A stretch of 64,000 nt of DNA from Sabellastarte sp. h YS-2021 (lineage: Eukaryota > Annelida > Polychaeta > Sabellida > Sabellidae): contig OZ024927.1 in the NCBI GenBank assembly GCA_964017235.1, forward strand, positions 46,381,293 through 46,445,292, read 5' to 3'. This document shows positions 10,651-22,415 of this stretch, in pieces. How positions within the stretch are numbered: the stretch's first letter is position 1; each line of letters begins with the position of its first letter. Under the pieces are notes generated by a model that searched no databases, had not been told where the DNA came from, and saw nothing but the letters and a program-made list of their open reading frames with translations. The translations under genes and the position numbers were made by a program.

Positions 10651-11630
10651 GAACCAAGTCCAGTCAACAGAATGGTCACTGCATCCGCAGGTGTTCAAAC
10701 AGATCTGTCAAAAGTGGTTCACTCCTCATGTAGATCTATTTGCCACTCGTCTGAACCACAAAGTTCCACTGTACGTATCTCCAGTCCCAGACCAAAATGC
10801 TTGGGACATAAATGCTCTGAACATAAACTGGTCGGATCTCACTGCTTATGCTTACCCTCCCACGGCTCTCCTTCACAGGGTGATCCAAAAAATCAGGCAA
10901 TCCAGTTGTCTGATCAGTGTAATAGCCCCAGACACCTTTTGAGCCTATGAAAGACACAGACATCAAACATCTTACCCTCAAAACTGCTTTCTTGCTAGCG
11001 TTGGCCTCCAGCAAGCGCTGCAGCAAAATCCATGCCTGGGTTGCAAACAAAATATTGAATCTAGGCCAATGGGAAAAGGTTGCTTTGTTCGCCCCTTCAG
11101 ATTTTATAGCCAAAAGCAAGAGAAGGTTCTCAAAGTGTGTCTCCGGTGAGTATTCCTGCTCTAACTACCATTGTAGATAGACAATTCAAAGAAGACAGGA
11201 CCTTGTGTCTGGTACGGGCCCTGGGGTACTATTTGGATCGAACCAAAGACCTAAGAGGGTCTCGAACCCTTCTCTTTATCTCCTTTAAGAAAGGACAACC
11301 CTCAGACATCAGACCCACTACACTCTCTTCTTGGCTAAAACAAACTATCCTACTTTGTTACAAACAAGTAGATCAACAAGCCTTGGATCTGGCCTCTAAG
11401 GCCTTTTACGGTGGGGTATCGGTACTATCGATTGTCACTGGAAAGCTCACAACACATTTACAAATTTTTACCTAAAAGACCTTACTTGGTCAGGCAACTA
11501 CTACAATATGTATCTGGGACCAGTAGTAGTGACACAACAAGTCTTAGACCCCTCCCCTCAGCATGCTCATCCTTGGAAAAAAAAGAAGAGGGGGCCACAT
11601 CTGCTGCAGCCAAGTCTTCAGGAGTCTAAT
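10650..11630 (+). pseudogene. DIRS-A tyrosine recombinase remnant, N-terminal part deleted
   Basis: After RNase H, the conserved bridge (QVFKQICQKWF-like, LFATRLNHKVPLYVSPVPDQ) runs to 10,930. The text then jumps directly to the recombinase core (KDTDIKHLTLKTAFLLALAS then SKRCSKIHAW, 10,947-11,030, carrying the catalytic Arg region). Compared with DIRS-B, about 550 bp covering the recombinase N-terminal domain are missing. The C-terminal part continues with frameshifts (DRTLCLVRALGYYLDRTKDL; SRTLLFISFKKGQPSDIRP; KAFYGG) and the LESSQHIYKFLPKRP region. The gene would code the integrase of the element if intact. Confidence 0.8.
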
Positions 11631-12068
11631 CCCAGGGTCTAGGTATTGTTTACCTCCTCAGGATGTTATGGTAAGGTCTCTTATGTATCATTTCTGTATT
11701 TAACTGTTTAATGTATTAAGTCTTTTCAGTGTACCATAATCTCATATTTATTAACTTTTCAAGTTAATGAGATTCAAGCTTAGGGCTGGTATTCATTACA
11801 GTGATGCCCTTGGGGGCAATACTCGCATAAGTGAGCACGGCTGCACTTAACCTTTCAATCAAAACATCCAGACAGTAGCGGTACTGTCATTCATTAATCT
11901 TCTGGTTTTTGGCTTCTTACAGGTCCGATTTTCAGAATTGGGGCTCTGTAAGTGGGACTCAGACTGATTTTTCAAATATTCATTTATTTATTTATTAATT
12001 CAATCCAAGAAAAATTCACTATACTTCCAGTCTCAGCTGTAATCCCACCACCGGATGGTTGGATTCAG

Positions 12069-12164
12069 CATTCAGTTCCACATGGTAAGCTATTGTATCG
12101 CAATAAAATTTCCTTACTTAAATGTAGCTTTTATAAGCTACAAGCTTACCATGTGGAACTGAAG
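12069..12164 (+). repeat. DIRS-A internal complementary region
   Basis: Bases 12,069-12,108 are the complement of the left end (5,841-5,881; one mismatch). Bases 12,113-12,164 complement the right end (12,350-12,402). The two halves abut, which is the template thought to guide circle formation in DIRS replication. The junction has lost about a dozen bases compared with the intact version in DIRS-B (26,207-26,307). Confidence 0.88.
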
Positions 12165-12221
12165 AGAGTCCCACCCTGCCTCCCCACTGTATTCCAGCTG
12201 AGGGGGAGTGGGCTAAATTTA

Positions 12222-12369
12222 CGAGAGAAGAAGGGTTAGACGTGAGATTACACTGTTATGGTACACTCTCAGCACAGGGATCCGGTCAATACTAAACCTC
12301 TATTTTTCTTGGACGTTGGCCGGATGCCTGCGGTCTCCCGAGAAAGCATTTAGTTCCACATGGTAAGCT
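12222..12369 (-). repeat. DIRS-A right inverted terminal repeat
   Basis: Reverse complement of 5,858-6,005 (same 148-bp length). Beyond it lies the unique right tail (12,370-12,414) reading AAGCTACATTCAAGTAATT and TTCAATTTT. Confidence 0.9.
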
Positions 12370-12414
12370 TGTAGCTTATAAAAGCTACATTCAAGTAATT
12401 AAATTTTCAATTTT

Positions 12415-13790
12415 AATGGTCTTTGAGGTAAACGCCTTGTAGGAAATCATAGACTGCCACCTTGGGTGCTTTGTCTTTGTGGTGGATACCGAATTAATAT
12501 GTATTAGCACACTGGTGCACTAGGTCTCATTGCATGTGAGCTTGAACATGTCCTGCAGAGAACTGCAGTAAGTTTGTACAAAATCTGGATTTATTACACA
12601 ACCAGGTTTATTTTTTGATTCAGTATGTCAATAAAAACGCAAGTTTAACATGGAAATATTTATTTTCAAAGTTGTAGAAACTGTGCTCAAGAAAAAGCAA
12701 TTTAAAATTGTCCATATGATAATTTGTATACTAATCTACAAATAAAGTTACCCTGATTGGCAAAGATTAGTTGGAGGTGGTTACAAGTGACAATACATTG
12801 TTCTTCTAATTATTATTTATATTATCTGAACTAGTGTAAATGTTCTTCGTGAAAATCAAAGGTGCAGAAATTTACCAGGCATAAAGAACTACAAAGATAG
12901 GAGTTTGTAAAGTAAGAAATGTGCATCTATCCATCTATCTGCAAAATTAATACTCAGCATTTTTACAAAGATAACTGCAATAACTTCAATATCTATCTCA
13001 TTGTTATAGAGAAGGTGCTCTTCTCTTTATCTAGATGCCTTTATAAAGTTAGCAAAAATTCACAAAAACAACACTTCAATATATAATTCACTACTTCATC
13101 TACAGTGACAGTAAAAATATACCAATTAATTTAAGTAAATACAACAAAGATGACCATGATCATTTGTACCAGTTATTATTTTAATTTTATTATGCTACAA
13201 TCACTTCTATGGTGAAATTCAAACACAACTACTTGGTCTAAAAAAAATTATTTCTTTTTACAGAATTCAATTTTTGCTGTCCTTTTAATACAGATGCTTA
13301 AATGTGTATTGGTGTTTGCAAATTAAATATATGGGTAGCAAGTGTTTGACGTCATATTCAATGTGTTACTTTGCTATTGAATGGCTTAACTTAGGTGGAG
13401 GACACTAAAATAAAGTGGTTCATTGAGATATCTAAAATTTGGACCACCAGCCGTCAGTCTATGGGCAATTTTCCTATACTAGTGTTTTTGGTGAATTTTA
13501 AGAAATACAAGTGCAAGCATCTCAGTGCTAAAGCATACAACTAAGCATAAAATAAATTTTAATGAAAAGTGCTATGATTTGGCTGCAATGTTTAAAAACA
13601 TATACATACATTAGTATTTCTCACATAGTTTCAACTTTATAAAGTTAATGTAGAGTCAAAAATAAAAAAGAAATTTTGTGAAAATTTTTTTAATTTAATT
13701 CAAAACTATCATTATATTTTGCAATTCATTTGTTCATAAAAAAGTCAAAACAGATAATGTATTTAAATTAATTTAGAGAGCTTTAATGTC
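12415..13790. other. AT-rich spacer; no feature recognised
   Basis: No exon, repeat copy or structured element was recognised between the end of DIRS-A and the 3' end of the minus-strand host gene. If that gene is real, this is downstream intergenic sequence. Confidence 0.5.
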
Positions 13791-13802
13791 TGTGACGTCA
13801 TA

Positions 13803-13808
13803 TTTATT
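13803..13808 (-). terminator. Candidate polyadenylation signal AATAAA (minus strand)
   Basis: AATAAA on the minus strand lies about 60 nt beyond the stop codon of the terminal exon candidate at 13,868-13,969. That is a plausible distance for cleavage shortly after. The hexamer is common in AT-rich DNA, so it only supports the exon call. Confidence 0.45.
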
Positions 13809-13867
13809 AAATCTCCTATCAACTAAGACCAGCAATGCTCCATATCATTGTGACAGCTTCCCGTCCT

Positions 13868-13969
13868 TTACAATTCAAACACGCAGGAGATTACCACAAA
13901 CATTATCCTTGTGTTGGGGTCAATACAGTCCGGGATCAGACTGCAGCCGACTTTCTTACCCTTTGTTCT
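13868..13969 (-). CDS. Host gene H1, terminal exon (Cys module, stop codon)
   Basis: On the minus strand the acceptor ttcttttaaactacag is followed by 33 codons and TAA (102 bp, entry phase 0). The peptide carries KKVGCSLIPDC, then PNTRIMFVVISCVFEL and the stop. The GCSxxPxC pattern matches KFGCSVRPGC in the exon at 53,777-53,859, so the module is repeated within one protein or gene family. It joins in frame to the exon at 19,930-19,977. A candidate AATAAA lies downstream. The family was not recognised; the Cys spacing and lack of a membrane segment suggest a secreted protein, which is inference. Confidence 0.55.
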   Translation of the reverse strand, partial: RTKGKKVGCSLIPDCIDPNTRIMFVVISCVFEL

Positions 13970-16039
13970 CTGTAGTTTAAAAGAACATCATTGTGTAAGA
14001 TACATGTAATGTACTAAAATATACAAAGACAGTAGAATCTCTATTAAGCAAACATACTGGGGGAGGAAAAATTATTAATTTTAATAATTTTGGTTCCATG
14101 TTCTTTATTAATACATTTATCAGTGTTTTACAATGGATCATCCAGGAGATGGAGGAAAGTAGTGCATACACATTGGAAACCATCAGACACTGACAAACGT
14201 CTACTTGTGCCAAGTTTCTTGGGACCTGATTTGAAAACTCACAACCTAAGAGTTGGGGGTGAGTGTGCTTTCCACTCTACCACCATCACAAACCCTCCAC
14301 GCCCATTCCTTTTAACAAAGTAGAGGAATTCAATAACAAAGCAGTAAAAAGTGTAATTTTGGGACGGTAAAAATGTATTGAAAAAATTAAGTGTTTGGAT
14401 AACCGATATTCAGATAATAGAAATTCTAATGTAATATACACATTGAAGAGAGAAGTAGTTTTGCCAGAACTATATACTAGTACATGAATATAAAGATACA
14501 TTCTTTAGTAAAGTGAGAAGAAACTGTCAAAGAATAAAGTCTATACATAGAGTATGCTTACAGAACTATATTCCCTAGACATAGTTGCTAATTTTAAAAG
14601 AAATACTATTCTAGGTTTTACATGTATGTACATTTTGCTTTCAGACATGCTTTTGCAGAGAGATATACTTCTGTTGAGTGAGAAATAAGTATAAAAGAAA
14701 TGTAATTAATACTTACAGAGAAGACAGAAACGTCTATTCTCTCATAAAGTAAGAATATTGTAGACACAGCAAGCTTAAAAACACATTCTTCAGTGAAGTA
14801 AAGAATCATAGGACATGCAGAATGCATCAAAATATTTATGCTCTGGAAAGAATATGGTCTATATGTGTACACATCAAGGCTAAAGATAAACATTCTAAAA
14901 TTAAGTTAACAAATTTGTCAAAGTACAATACACTGGTAACACAACAGAAAACACCAAATCAAAGCCTGCGCTGAAAATGCACATGCATAAAAACACAAGA
15001 TAGACCTACATAATAAAGGTAGAGTAAGAAATCTAAAATTCGCCAGGAATCTAAAATTCGCCACCTCGAAAACCTTAGTTCATTTTATGAAGAAAATGAT
15101 GTTTTTGTCTAAAAATTGGTATTTTTCAGTTCAAAAAACCTTAATTTACTATACATTCAACAAATCTCACCACAATTCATTTATTTTATTAGTATTTTCA
15201 CATGTGGCGAATTTCAGATATGTGGCGAATTTTAGATTTCTTACTCTATCCAATTTAAAACTTGCATTTGTCACATTTTAAATAGGCTTTCTTCAATAAA
15301 AAGGGTTCATTATTTCCAAACAACCAGCTGTTGTAGCAAACCTGTTGAGGCCAAAATTTTACTCCGATGAATTTTGAAATAAGGAATGTATTTTATAAAT
15401 TTCAGGACCTGTGTAGACTTGCTCACAAGTCTCTACTTTGGGGGTTTTTGAGACAGTGAATAAGTGCATTTTATAACAGTCTGGATTTTGCACTCTCAGT
15501 GGAAGTAGATAGAGGGAAATGCTCTCATAGAATCATAGTGCACTAAGGAAGGACCTTGCACAAGGTCTAGGACCTGTGGCATGACATTTTTCTGGTCCCA
15601 GCAGTGATGAGGACATCTCTACTTACTTGAATGATGGCATAATGCAGTATAATTCATTGTATCCACTGGATAAATGGGTGGTCAATGAGAATTTGTTTCC
15701 ATGTAATATATAAAGAATTTGGGGATTAGCAGAATTCAAGTACATTGTGATTTTGTATTTATTCAATGGGTTATACAATTTTACCTGTTAAATATATGAT
15801 AAAAACCTGGGAATCATTTACCTAATTGGACACTGAAAATTTGGTCTACAACGGAAGAAATATAAATCATAAATATTTTTGAACCATGCAATCTAAATTT
15901 AACAGTTTAATACAAAGGTGTAGAACCTACTAGCTACAACATCATTCAGAGAAATTTTTTTTAAATAGATTAAAAAATCACAGAGGAAATAAACCTGAAT
16001 CCTATTAGGTCAGATCTGAAGGTATTGGGATTAATTATA
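13970..16039. other. Presumed intron; weak SINE-like fragment, otherwise nothing recognised
   Basis: AT-rich sequence between two host exons. A minus-strand tRNA-like stretch at about 14,235-14,310 (GTGGTAGAGTGGAAAGCACA followed by a GGTTGTGAGTTTTC-type B-box) may be an old SINE. Two 'atctaaaattcgcca' blocks occur near 15,040-15,060, and their complement 'tggcgaatttcagat' appears at about 15,207-15,240. That gives a small inverted-repeat unit around 15,030-15,250. Confidence 0.4.
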
Positions 16040-18760
16040 TATCCACCCCACTGGTTAGGTCAATAGCTTGCTTGGTGATTGCTTTTAGTGATAATAGCCA
16101 TATAACTGACTCAGTAATAGCTACTTAGCTACTGAGAGTAGCTTTTTTATTTTAAGCATTTTGAAGGAAAAGTATTTCACCTATGGTGACAAAATTTGGG
16201 ATGGAGGATTATTGGATCACTAGCTTGCTTGGGATTGCTTTTGGTGATAATACCTTTATAGCTAACTGAGTAATAGCTACTGTGCTATATAGCTATTATG
16301 CTATTCTGAGTTGACTTTTTTCTGAACATTTTAATGAAACAATGTTTTCTATATTCACAAAAATTAATATGAAGGATAATTAGGTCAATAGTTTGGCCAG
16401 GATAGCTTTTTGTGTGTGACAGCTTTGTAGCTTTCTGAGTAATTATGTTCACCCCACTGGGGGGCGGACATATTATTTTTGCTTTTTCGGCGTCCGCCGT
16501 TCGCCGTCACACTTGGTTTCCTGTCATTTCAAGGAAAAGTATTTATCCTATCTTTACCAAATTTGGTCGGGGTGTTTATTGGGTTAATAGCTTGCATCTG
16601 ATTGCTTTTGATGAAGATAGCTCTATAGCTAACTGAGTAATAGCTACGTAGCTACTTTTGTGTGCTTCTTTTGTTTCCAGGTATTTTAAGGAAAACTATT
16701 TGACATATCTTTACCAAATTTGGTATGAGCAATAGTTAGGTCAATAGTTTGCTTGGGATTGCTTTTAGTGATAATAGCTATATAACTGACTCAGTAATAA
16801 CTACTTTGCTACTTTGAGTAGCTTTTTATTTTAAGCATTTTAAAGGAAAAGTATTTCACCTATGGTCACAAAATTTGGGATGGAGGATTATTGGATCAGT
16901 AGCTTGCTTGGGATTTCTTTTGGTGATAATACCTTCATAGCTGAGTAATAGCTACTGTGCTATATAGCTATTATGCTATTTTGAGTTGACTTTCTGGACA
17001 TTTTAATGAAACAATATTTTCTATCTTCACAAAAATTTATATGAAGGATAATTGGGTGAATAGTTTGGCCAGGATAGCTTTTGGTCGATCATAGCTTTGT
17101 AGCTATCTGAGTAATAGCTGCTTTGCTACTTTAAGCCTACTCTGAATTGCATTTCTGTTTTCACTCTTTTAAAGGAAACATATTTAACTTATCTTTTTAA
17201 AATTTGGTGTGAAGGTTTATAGCATCAATTGCTTGCTTGGTATTGTTGTATTAATGGTAATAGCTTTAATCTCCTGAGTAATAGCTACATAAATATGTCT
17301 ATCTCCTAAACCATGCGAGATAGAGCGATTTTGTCGAAATTTTCAACCCACAGGGTATCCAAAAAATATACTTTTGGCAATTTTCAAAAAAAAAAAAATT
17401 TCCTCTCCCCAAAAATGGCGGCCATTTTGAATTTTTGAATTGTTGCGAAAAATGCAAAAACACAAATTTGCTTTTATCTCATTAACCGTGCGAGATAGAG
17501 CGATTTTGTCGAATTTTCAACCACAGGGTATCTTAGAAATATACTCTTGCCAATTTTCAAAAAAATATTCCTCTCCCCAAAAATGGCAGTCATTTTGAAT
17601 TTTCAAATTTTTGCCAAAAATGCAACAAACACCAATTTGCTTCTATCTCCTTAACCGTGCAAGATAGAGTGATTTCGTCAAAATTTTTGACCCACAAGGT
17701 ATCTCAGCAAGGTACTCTTTAATTTTCCAAAAAAATTCCTCTCCCCAAAAATGGCAGCCGTTTTGAATTTTTGCCGAAAATGGAAAACCACAAATTGGCT
17801 TCTATCTCCTTAACCGTACGAGATAGAGAGATTTCGTCAAAATTTTCGACCCACAGGGTATCAAAGCAATCTACTCTTGCCAATTTTCAAAAGATTTTCC
17901 TCTCCCTAAAAATGGCGGCCATTTTTAATTTTCGCCAAAAATAGAAAACCACAAATTGGTTTCTATCTCCTTAACCGTGCGAGATAGAGGGATTTCATCA
18001 AAATTTTCGACCCCCAGGGTGTCCAGAGTGTACTGGCGACTTTTCACAAAAATCACTTTCCCGCCACTTTTGGCGGCCATCTTGAATGTCTGCGTAAAAT
18101 GCAAAAGCGCATTTATCTTGGAAACGGTGCGAGATAGAGCGATTTCGACGAAATTTTTGACCCAGAGGGTATATGCAGTCTGCTGGCGACTTTTCACAAT
18201 AATCACTTTCCCACCATTTTTGGCAGCCATCTTGAATTTCTGCGTAAAATGCAAAAATGCATTTGTCTTGGAAACAGTTCAAGATAGAGCGATTTTGATG
18301 AAATTTTTAACCCACAGGGTATCTGGAGAGTGTACTGGCGACACTTCACAAAAATCGCTTTGCCGCCATTTTTGGCAGCCATCTTGAATTTCTGCATAAA
18401 ATGCAAAAATGCAGTTATCTTGGGAACAAGATTTTGGCTGCCATCTTGAATTTTGGTGGAAATTGAAAATCTCATTTATCTCAAAAACCCTTAGAGATAA
18501 AGTGATTTCAAGCAATGTTTGGACCCTTTGGGTACTAGAGACCTTAGATATAGTGCCTGTGAAAAAAGTTGAATTTCCAGAGTTTTGTCCGCCATCTTGA
18601 ATTATGGCGGAAATTGAAAATGTCGTTTATCTCGAAAACCATAGGGATAGAGCAATTTCAAGCTATTTTTGATCATTTGATATTGAAGATCTTTGGTGTA
18701 TTGCCTCTGAAAAATGTCAAATTTCTCAATTTTGCCCACAGAGTGATTTTGAGCAAATTT
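16040..18760. repeat. Compound tandem-array element: ~150-190-bp units then ~150-175-bp units
   Basis: The first half (16,040-17,290) has about eight units, each with 'ttgcttgggattgctttt', 'gataatagct' and 'gagtaatagctac'. A CACCCCACTGG motif opens at 16,043 and again at 16,448 (with GGGGGGCGG). The second half (17,290-18,760) has about nine units carrying 'gagatagagcgatttc', 'gacccacagggtatc' and 'atggcggccatttt'. The second half is the same satellite family as 21.2-24.2 kb. Long open frames crossing it follow the repeat unit and are not genes. A related diverged array is at 60.7-61.8 kb. Confidence 0.75.
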
Positions 18761-18959
18761 GAACCAATGCAAAAAGGCATGAAGCTGAAATAATTTACCT
18801 GCATACTAATAAATATTTAAGCATCATTGATATATTTTACAAATGAAACAGGGTCTTGTAAGACTACTGTACAATTGTTGCAAAACGTTCATGGGGTGGA
18901 CATTACACATGATAATGTGTGTTTTTCTATGCTATCCTGTTTCTTTTCATATGTTGCAG

Positions 18960-19135
18960 CTACTCTTAACAGGGCATCCTATTTCTAGTTTCACAAAAGG
19001 ACTTGACCCTGGGCTCAGACTCAAATCTGAGACTTTTTGGAATCTGAGAATTTTTGGAAATATCTTATTGGTTAGTTAGACTCAACAGATTTCACACAGG
19101 GACTCTGACTGAGATTTGCTGAGCCACAGATTCAA
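18960..19135. mobile_element. Fragment of the Harbinger-like MITE family seen at 48.3 kb
   Basis: The stretch 'tagtttcacaaaaggactt', 'gctcagactcaaatctgagac' and 'gatttgctgagccacag' matches blocks of the 716-bp MITE at 48,296-49,011 in the same order but shortened. It is probably a solo end or deletion derivative. Confidence 0.5.
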
Positions 19136-19929
19136 GTAATGGATCTACAAATATGTGTGAGACCTTTCAGTAAAGTTCAGTCAAAAAGGCTAATGACCTG
19201 ATTGTACTTCTACTTAGAGAGAAGTTGAACTTTAAAGGCCATAATTTAGAGCTGATGACTTAATTATTTTTTTATGAATTAATAGAATTTGTGAGGGGAA
19301 GTTAAATATTTAAGTTAATAATAATACATTTTCATCAAATATAGATGTAAAATTGCAATTTTTGCAATAACAATTGTTGACCAAATAAATTGGTAAAATG
19401 TGATGGTTAAATTTCATATTTTTTTTTTGACACAACAATAATTTTGGATACTTTTTCATACAACAATATTTTTAACAAAAACACTGGACAACATATACAA
19501 GGCTTATAAGAGCCACAATCGTCACAATTTCTACAGTGTAACTTAACTAGGCAACAATATTTACTTTTCTAATTTGAAGGTCTAGTATAAACAATGTAAT
19601 GGATACTGAATACAATGGCATTGTGAAATTAATTTCAGAAGAACTTCTTTTTGTTGGACAATCAAAAATATCATTATTTAGCTTGAACATATGTGAATTG
19701 AAATTTTAATAAACAACTGAGAGAACATGTAGCAAGGAAATATGACTGTGTGGTGTGTCGCCAATCCATCAGTTTTGATTAATTTTTAAAATTTGGACTT
19801 GTAAGTTATTCAGTCATTTCTTCATTTTTCACTTTTTTGGCATGTTTTTCGAAAATGATGCAGCCTATTTAAGTTAAGCTGCAGCATTGCTAAGAATCTG
19901 ATGACTGGCTATGTGACAGCAGTGAGTAC
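19136..19929. other. Presumed intron; nothing recognised
   Basis: AT-rich, no repeats matched within the window and no splice-bounded open frame found apart from the exon that follows. Confidence 0.4.
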
Positions 19930-19977
19930 CTGATTTGGAGTGAAGAACTCACTCAGGTCCTTGTGAGAGAGTGCTTC
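19930..19977 (-). CDS. Host gene H1, small 48-bp exon
   Basis: On the minus strand a very strong acceptor (ctgtccttttcctttgatctttccgatcag) opens 16 codons reading EALSHKDLSEFFTPNQ, closed by CAG|GTACTC. Only this frame is open; the other two hit stops. Entry and exit are phase 0, matching the upstream exon at 25,042-25,245 and the terminal exon at 13,868-13,969. The short length and clean borders argue for a genuine symmetrical exon. Confidence 0.55.
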
Positions 19978-20873
19978 CTGATCGGAAAGATCAAAGGAAA
20001 AGGACAGATACAGTAACATAAAGCAAACAGCAAATGTGCCACTCATAAAAGTTAAAGAGCTAAAACATGAATTATTGCATGAGCAAAAGTTTACATATGA
20101 AAGTTACCAGTGTTTATCAAAGATTTATTTCAGATTCGTCCAAATTAACTACTGTAGGTAAAACTATAGTTCACACATCTGATTTGTGCACAGACATACT
20201 AGTACACATTTAAGTCAGATGCCATTATCCATTTGCCTCAAATAAAGGCAAATTGCTGATATGCAAGGAATCATTCTAACGGCCAATTTGACACTAGTAA
20301 AGTTCAAATGTTTTGGCTTAATAGTAGTGAGCATAGAACAGAAAATCCAGTTAATAAAGGCATAAAGATGAAATATAGTACACTTTGTAAAGCTAAAAAC
20401 AAATGCATAAATGTTTAATTTCTGGGAACAGAATCACCTGGAGTGATATCTAGATTGTGCCCCGCTCTTTCAGTTGAATTGGATGGATAAGTTTTGGAAG
20501 TTTTTTATAATTAATTTAAACTGGGGGTCACTTGTCTGTGTTAAGTGCCTTGTGATGTTTCGTAATGTTAGCTGAAGTGTAGTTTCAAGCATAAATTTTA
20601 AATGCAACACCTAAACTATTGTTTTGTGGCCCCAGCCTTCCACAAAGAGACTGACTGTGGCCTTTAAAGTTGAGCACTGGGGTATTTCTTCATGTTTGGC
20701 CCTAGTACTCATACACAGATTAGATCATCTTTCTTCAAGGTCTAATTGTCCAACTGATGCGATTCTAGTTTACATATAACAAGCATAAATAATGATATTG
20801 AGTTGAGCTGGTGCTGAATTAACAAGACACATTAGTGTGCAGTAGTTGGTCCCTTTATTTATTCATGCTAATT
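19978..20873. other. Presumed intron; nothing recognised
   Basis: No exon-like frame, tandem array or inverted-repeat element was recognised between the 48-bp exon and the satellite-bearing element. Confidence 0.4.
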
Positions 20874-21239
20874 AAGCGTCCCGCAAGGGACGCTTGTTTG
20901 TGTATGGGAGAGCTTCAGGCTCCGCCGGCTCCGCATTTTGTTTTCCTTATAACTCTGTAACCGTTAGGCGGATTCTTTTCAAATTTGGCAGGTTTAGGCA
21001 GTAGCCTTGGGGAATTTTTTTGAATATGCTGCAGTGACATTTCAACCAATCAGAGAGGTCACATGACCAAAAATGTCTTTTTTCGATGGGGAAGCTTGTC
21101 CGGATGATAACTTGAAAGGAATTTTATCAATTCACCTGAAACTTGGCAAATACATTCATTCTATTAAAATCTGGAAATCATTAGATTTTGGCATTGATTG
21201 GTCAAGAAATGGCCGAGTAATTAATGATTAATTAATCAT

Positions 21240-22415
21240 TACGAATTTTCCAAATAAGGAAAACACAAAAATGCTTATATCTCGAAAACCGTGCTAGATA
21301 GAGCGATTTCGACGAAATTTTTGAAACACAGGGTACATCTGCGGAGTAGTTTTCCCAATTTTCAAAAAAAATTTGTCTCGTCCAAAATGGCGGCCATTTT
21401 GAATTTTCGAAATTTTCGCAAAAATTGCAAAACACAAAAATGCTTATATCTCAAAAACCGTGCTAGATAGAGCAATTTCGACAAAATTTTTGACCCGCAG
21501 GGTATCTCTGTGGAGTACTTTTCCCAATTTTCAAAAAATTTTTGTCTCGCCAAAAATGGCGGCCATTTTGAATTTTCGAAATTTTCGTAAAAATTGCAAA
21601 ACACAAAAATGCTTATATCTCGAAAACCGTGCTAGATAGAGCGATTTCGACGAAATTTTTGACCCACAGGTTATCTCTGCGGAGTAGTTTTCCCAATTTT
21701 CAAAAAAATTTTGTCTCGTGCAAAATGGCGGCCATTTTGAATTTTCGAAATTTTCGCAAAAATTGCAAAACACAAAAATGCTTATATCTCAAAAACCGTG
21801 CTAGATAGAGCAATTTCGACAAAATTTTTGATCCACGGGGTATCTCTGTGGAGTACTTTTCCCAATTTTCAAAAAAATTTTGTCTCACCAAAATGGCGGC
21901 CATTTTGACTTTTCAAAATTTTCGTAAAAATTGCAAAACACAAAAATGCTTATATCTCGAAAACCGTGCTAGATAGAGCGATTTCGACGAAATTTTTGAC
22001 CCACAGGGTATCTCTGCAGAGTAGTTATGCCAATTTGGAAAAAATTTTTGTCTCGCCAAAAATGGCGGCCATTTTGAATTTTCGAATTTTTCGCAAAAAT
22101 TCCAAAACATAAAAATGCTTATATCTCGAAAACCCTGCAAGATAGAGCGATTTCAACGAAATTATTGATCCACAGGGTATATCTGCAGAGTAGCCATGCC
22201 AATTTTCAAAAAAATTTTCTCTCGCCAAAAATAGCGGCCATTTTGAATTTTCGAATTTTTCGCAAAAATTGCAAAACATAAAAATGCTTATATCTTGAAA
22301 ACCCTGCTAGATAGAGCGATTTCGACGAAATTTTTGACCCGTAGGGTATCTCTGCAGAGTAGCCATGCCAATTTTCAAAAACATTTTATCTTGCCAAAAT
22401 TGGCGGCCATTTTAC
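21240..22415. repeat. 169-bp satellite, seven monomers
   Basis: The landmark AATGCTTATATCT recurs at about 21,270, 21,439, 21,608, 21,777, 21,945, 22,114 and 22,283, spaced 168-169 bp. Each unit has 'gctagatagagcgatttcg', 'gacccacagggtatctctg' and 'aatggcggccattttgaa'. Units are about 85-95% alike by eye and alternate slightly between two subtypes (cgaaaacc / caaaaacc), suggesting duplication of dimers. Confidence 0.9.

Larger units (their letters stand above)
5841..12414 (+). mobile_element. DIRS-A: near-complete DIRS-type tyrosine-recombinase retrotransposon
   Basis: The element has the hallmark DIRS architecture. It carries 148-bp inverted terminal repeats (5,858-6,005 and 12,222-12,369), unique outer ends (TTTTATTGCG at left, TTCAATTTT at right), and an internal complementary region (12,069-12,164) that joins the complements of both ends. 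In order it holds gag, reverse transcriptase, RNase H and tyrosine recombinase. No flanking target duplication is seen, as expected when a recombinase inserts a circle. Every reading frame is broken, the recombinase has lost its N-terminal part, and a hAT-like element sits inside the RT. It is a decayed but structurally complete copy. Confidence 0.93.

Noticed and set aside
13786..13980. Plus-strand open frame over the terminal exon
   Set aside because: It is the shadow of the minus-strand exon, which has the acceptor, Cys module homology and downstream AATAAA.
17925..18793. Overlapping open frames on both strands in the tandem array
   Set aside because: Products of the repeat unit composition; no start context, motif or splice support.
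21232..22279. Series of minus-strand open frames of 67-84 codons repeating every 169 bp (FCNFCENFENSKWPPF-like)
   Set aside because: They follow the 169-bp satellite exactly. Since 169 is not a multiple of three, each monomer shifts frame and no continuous protein can form.
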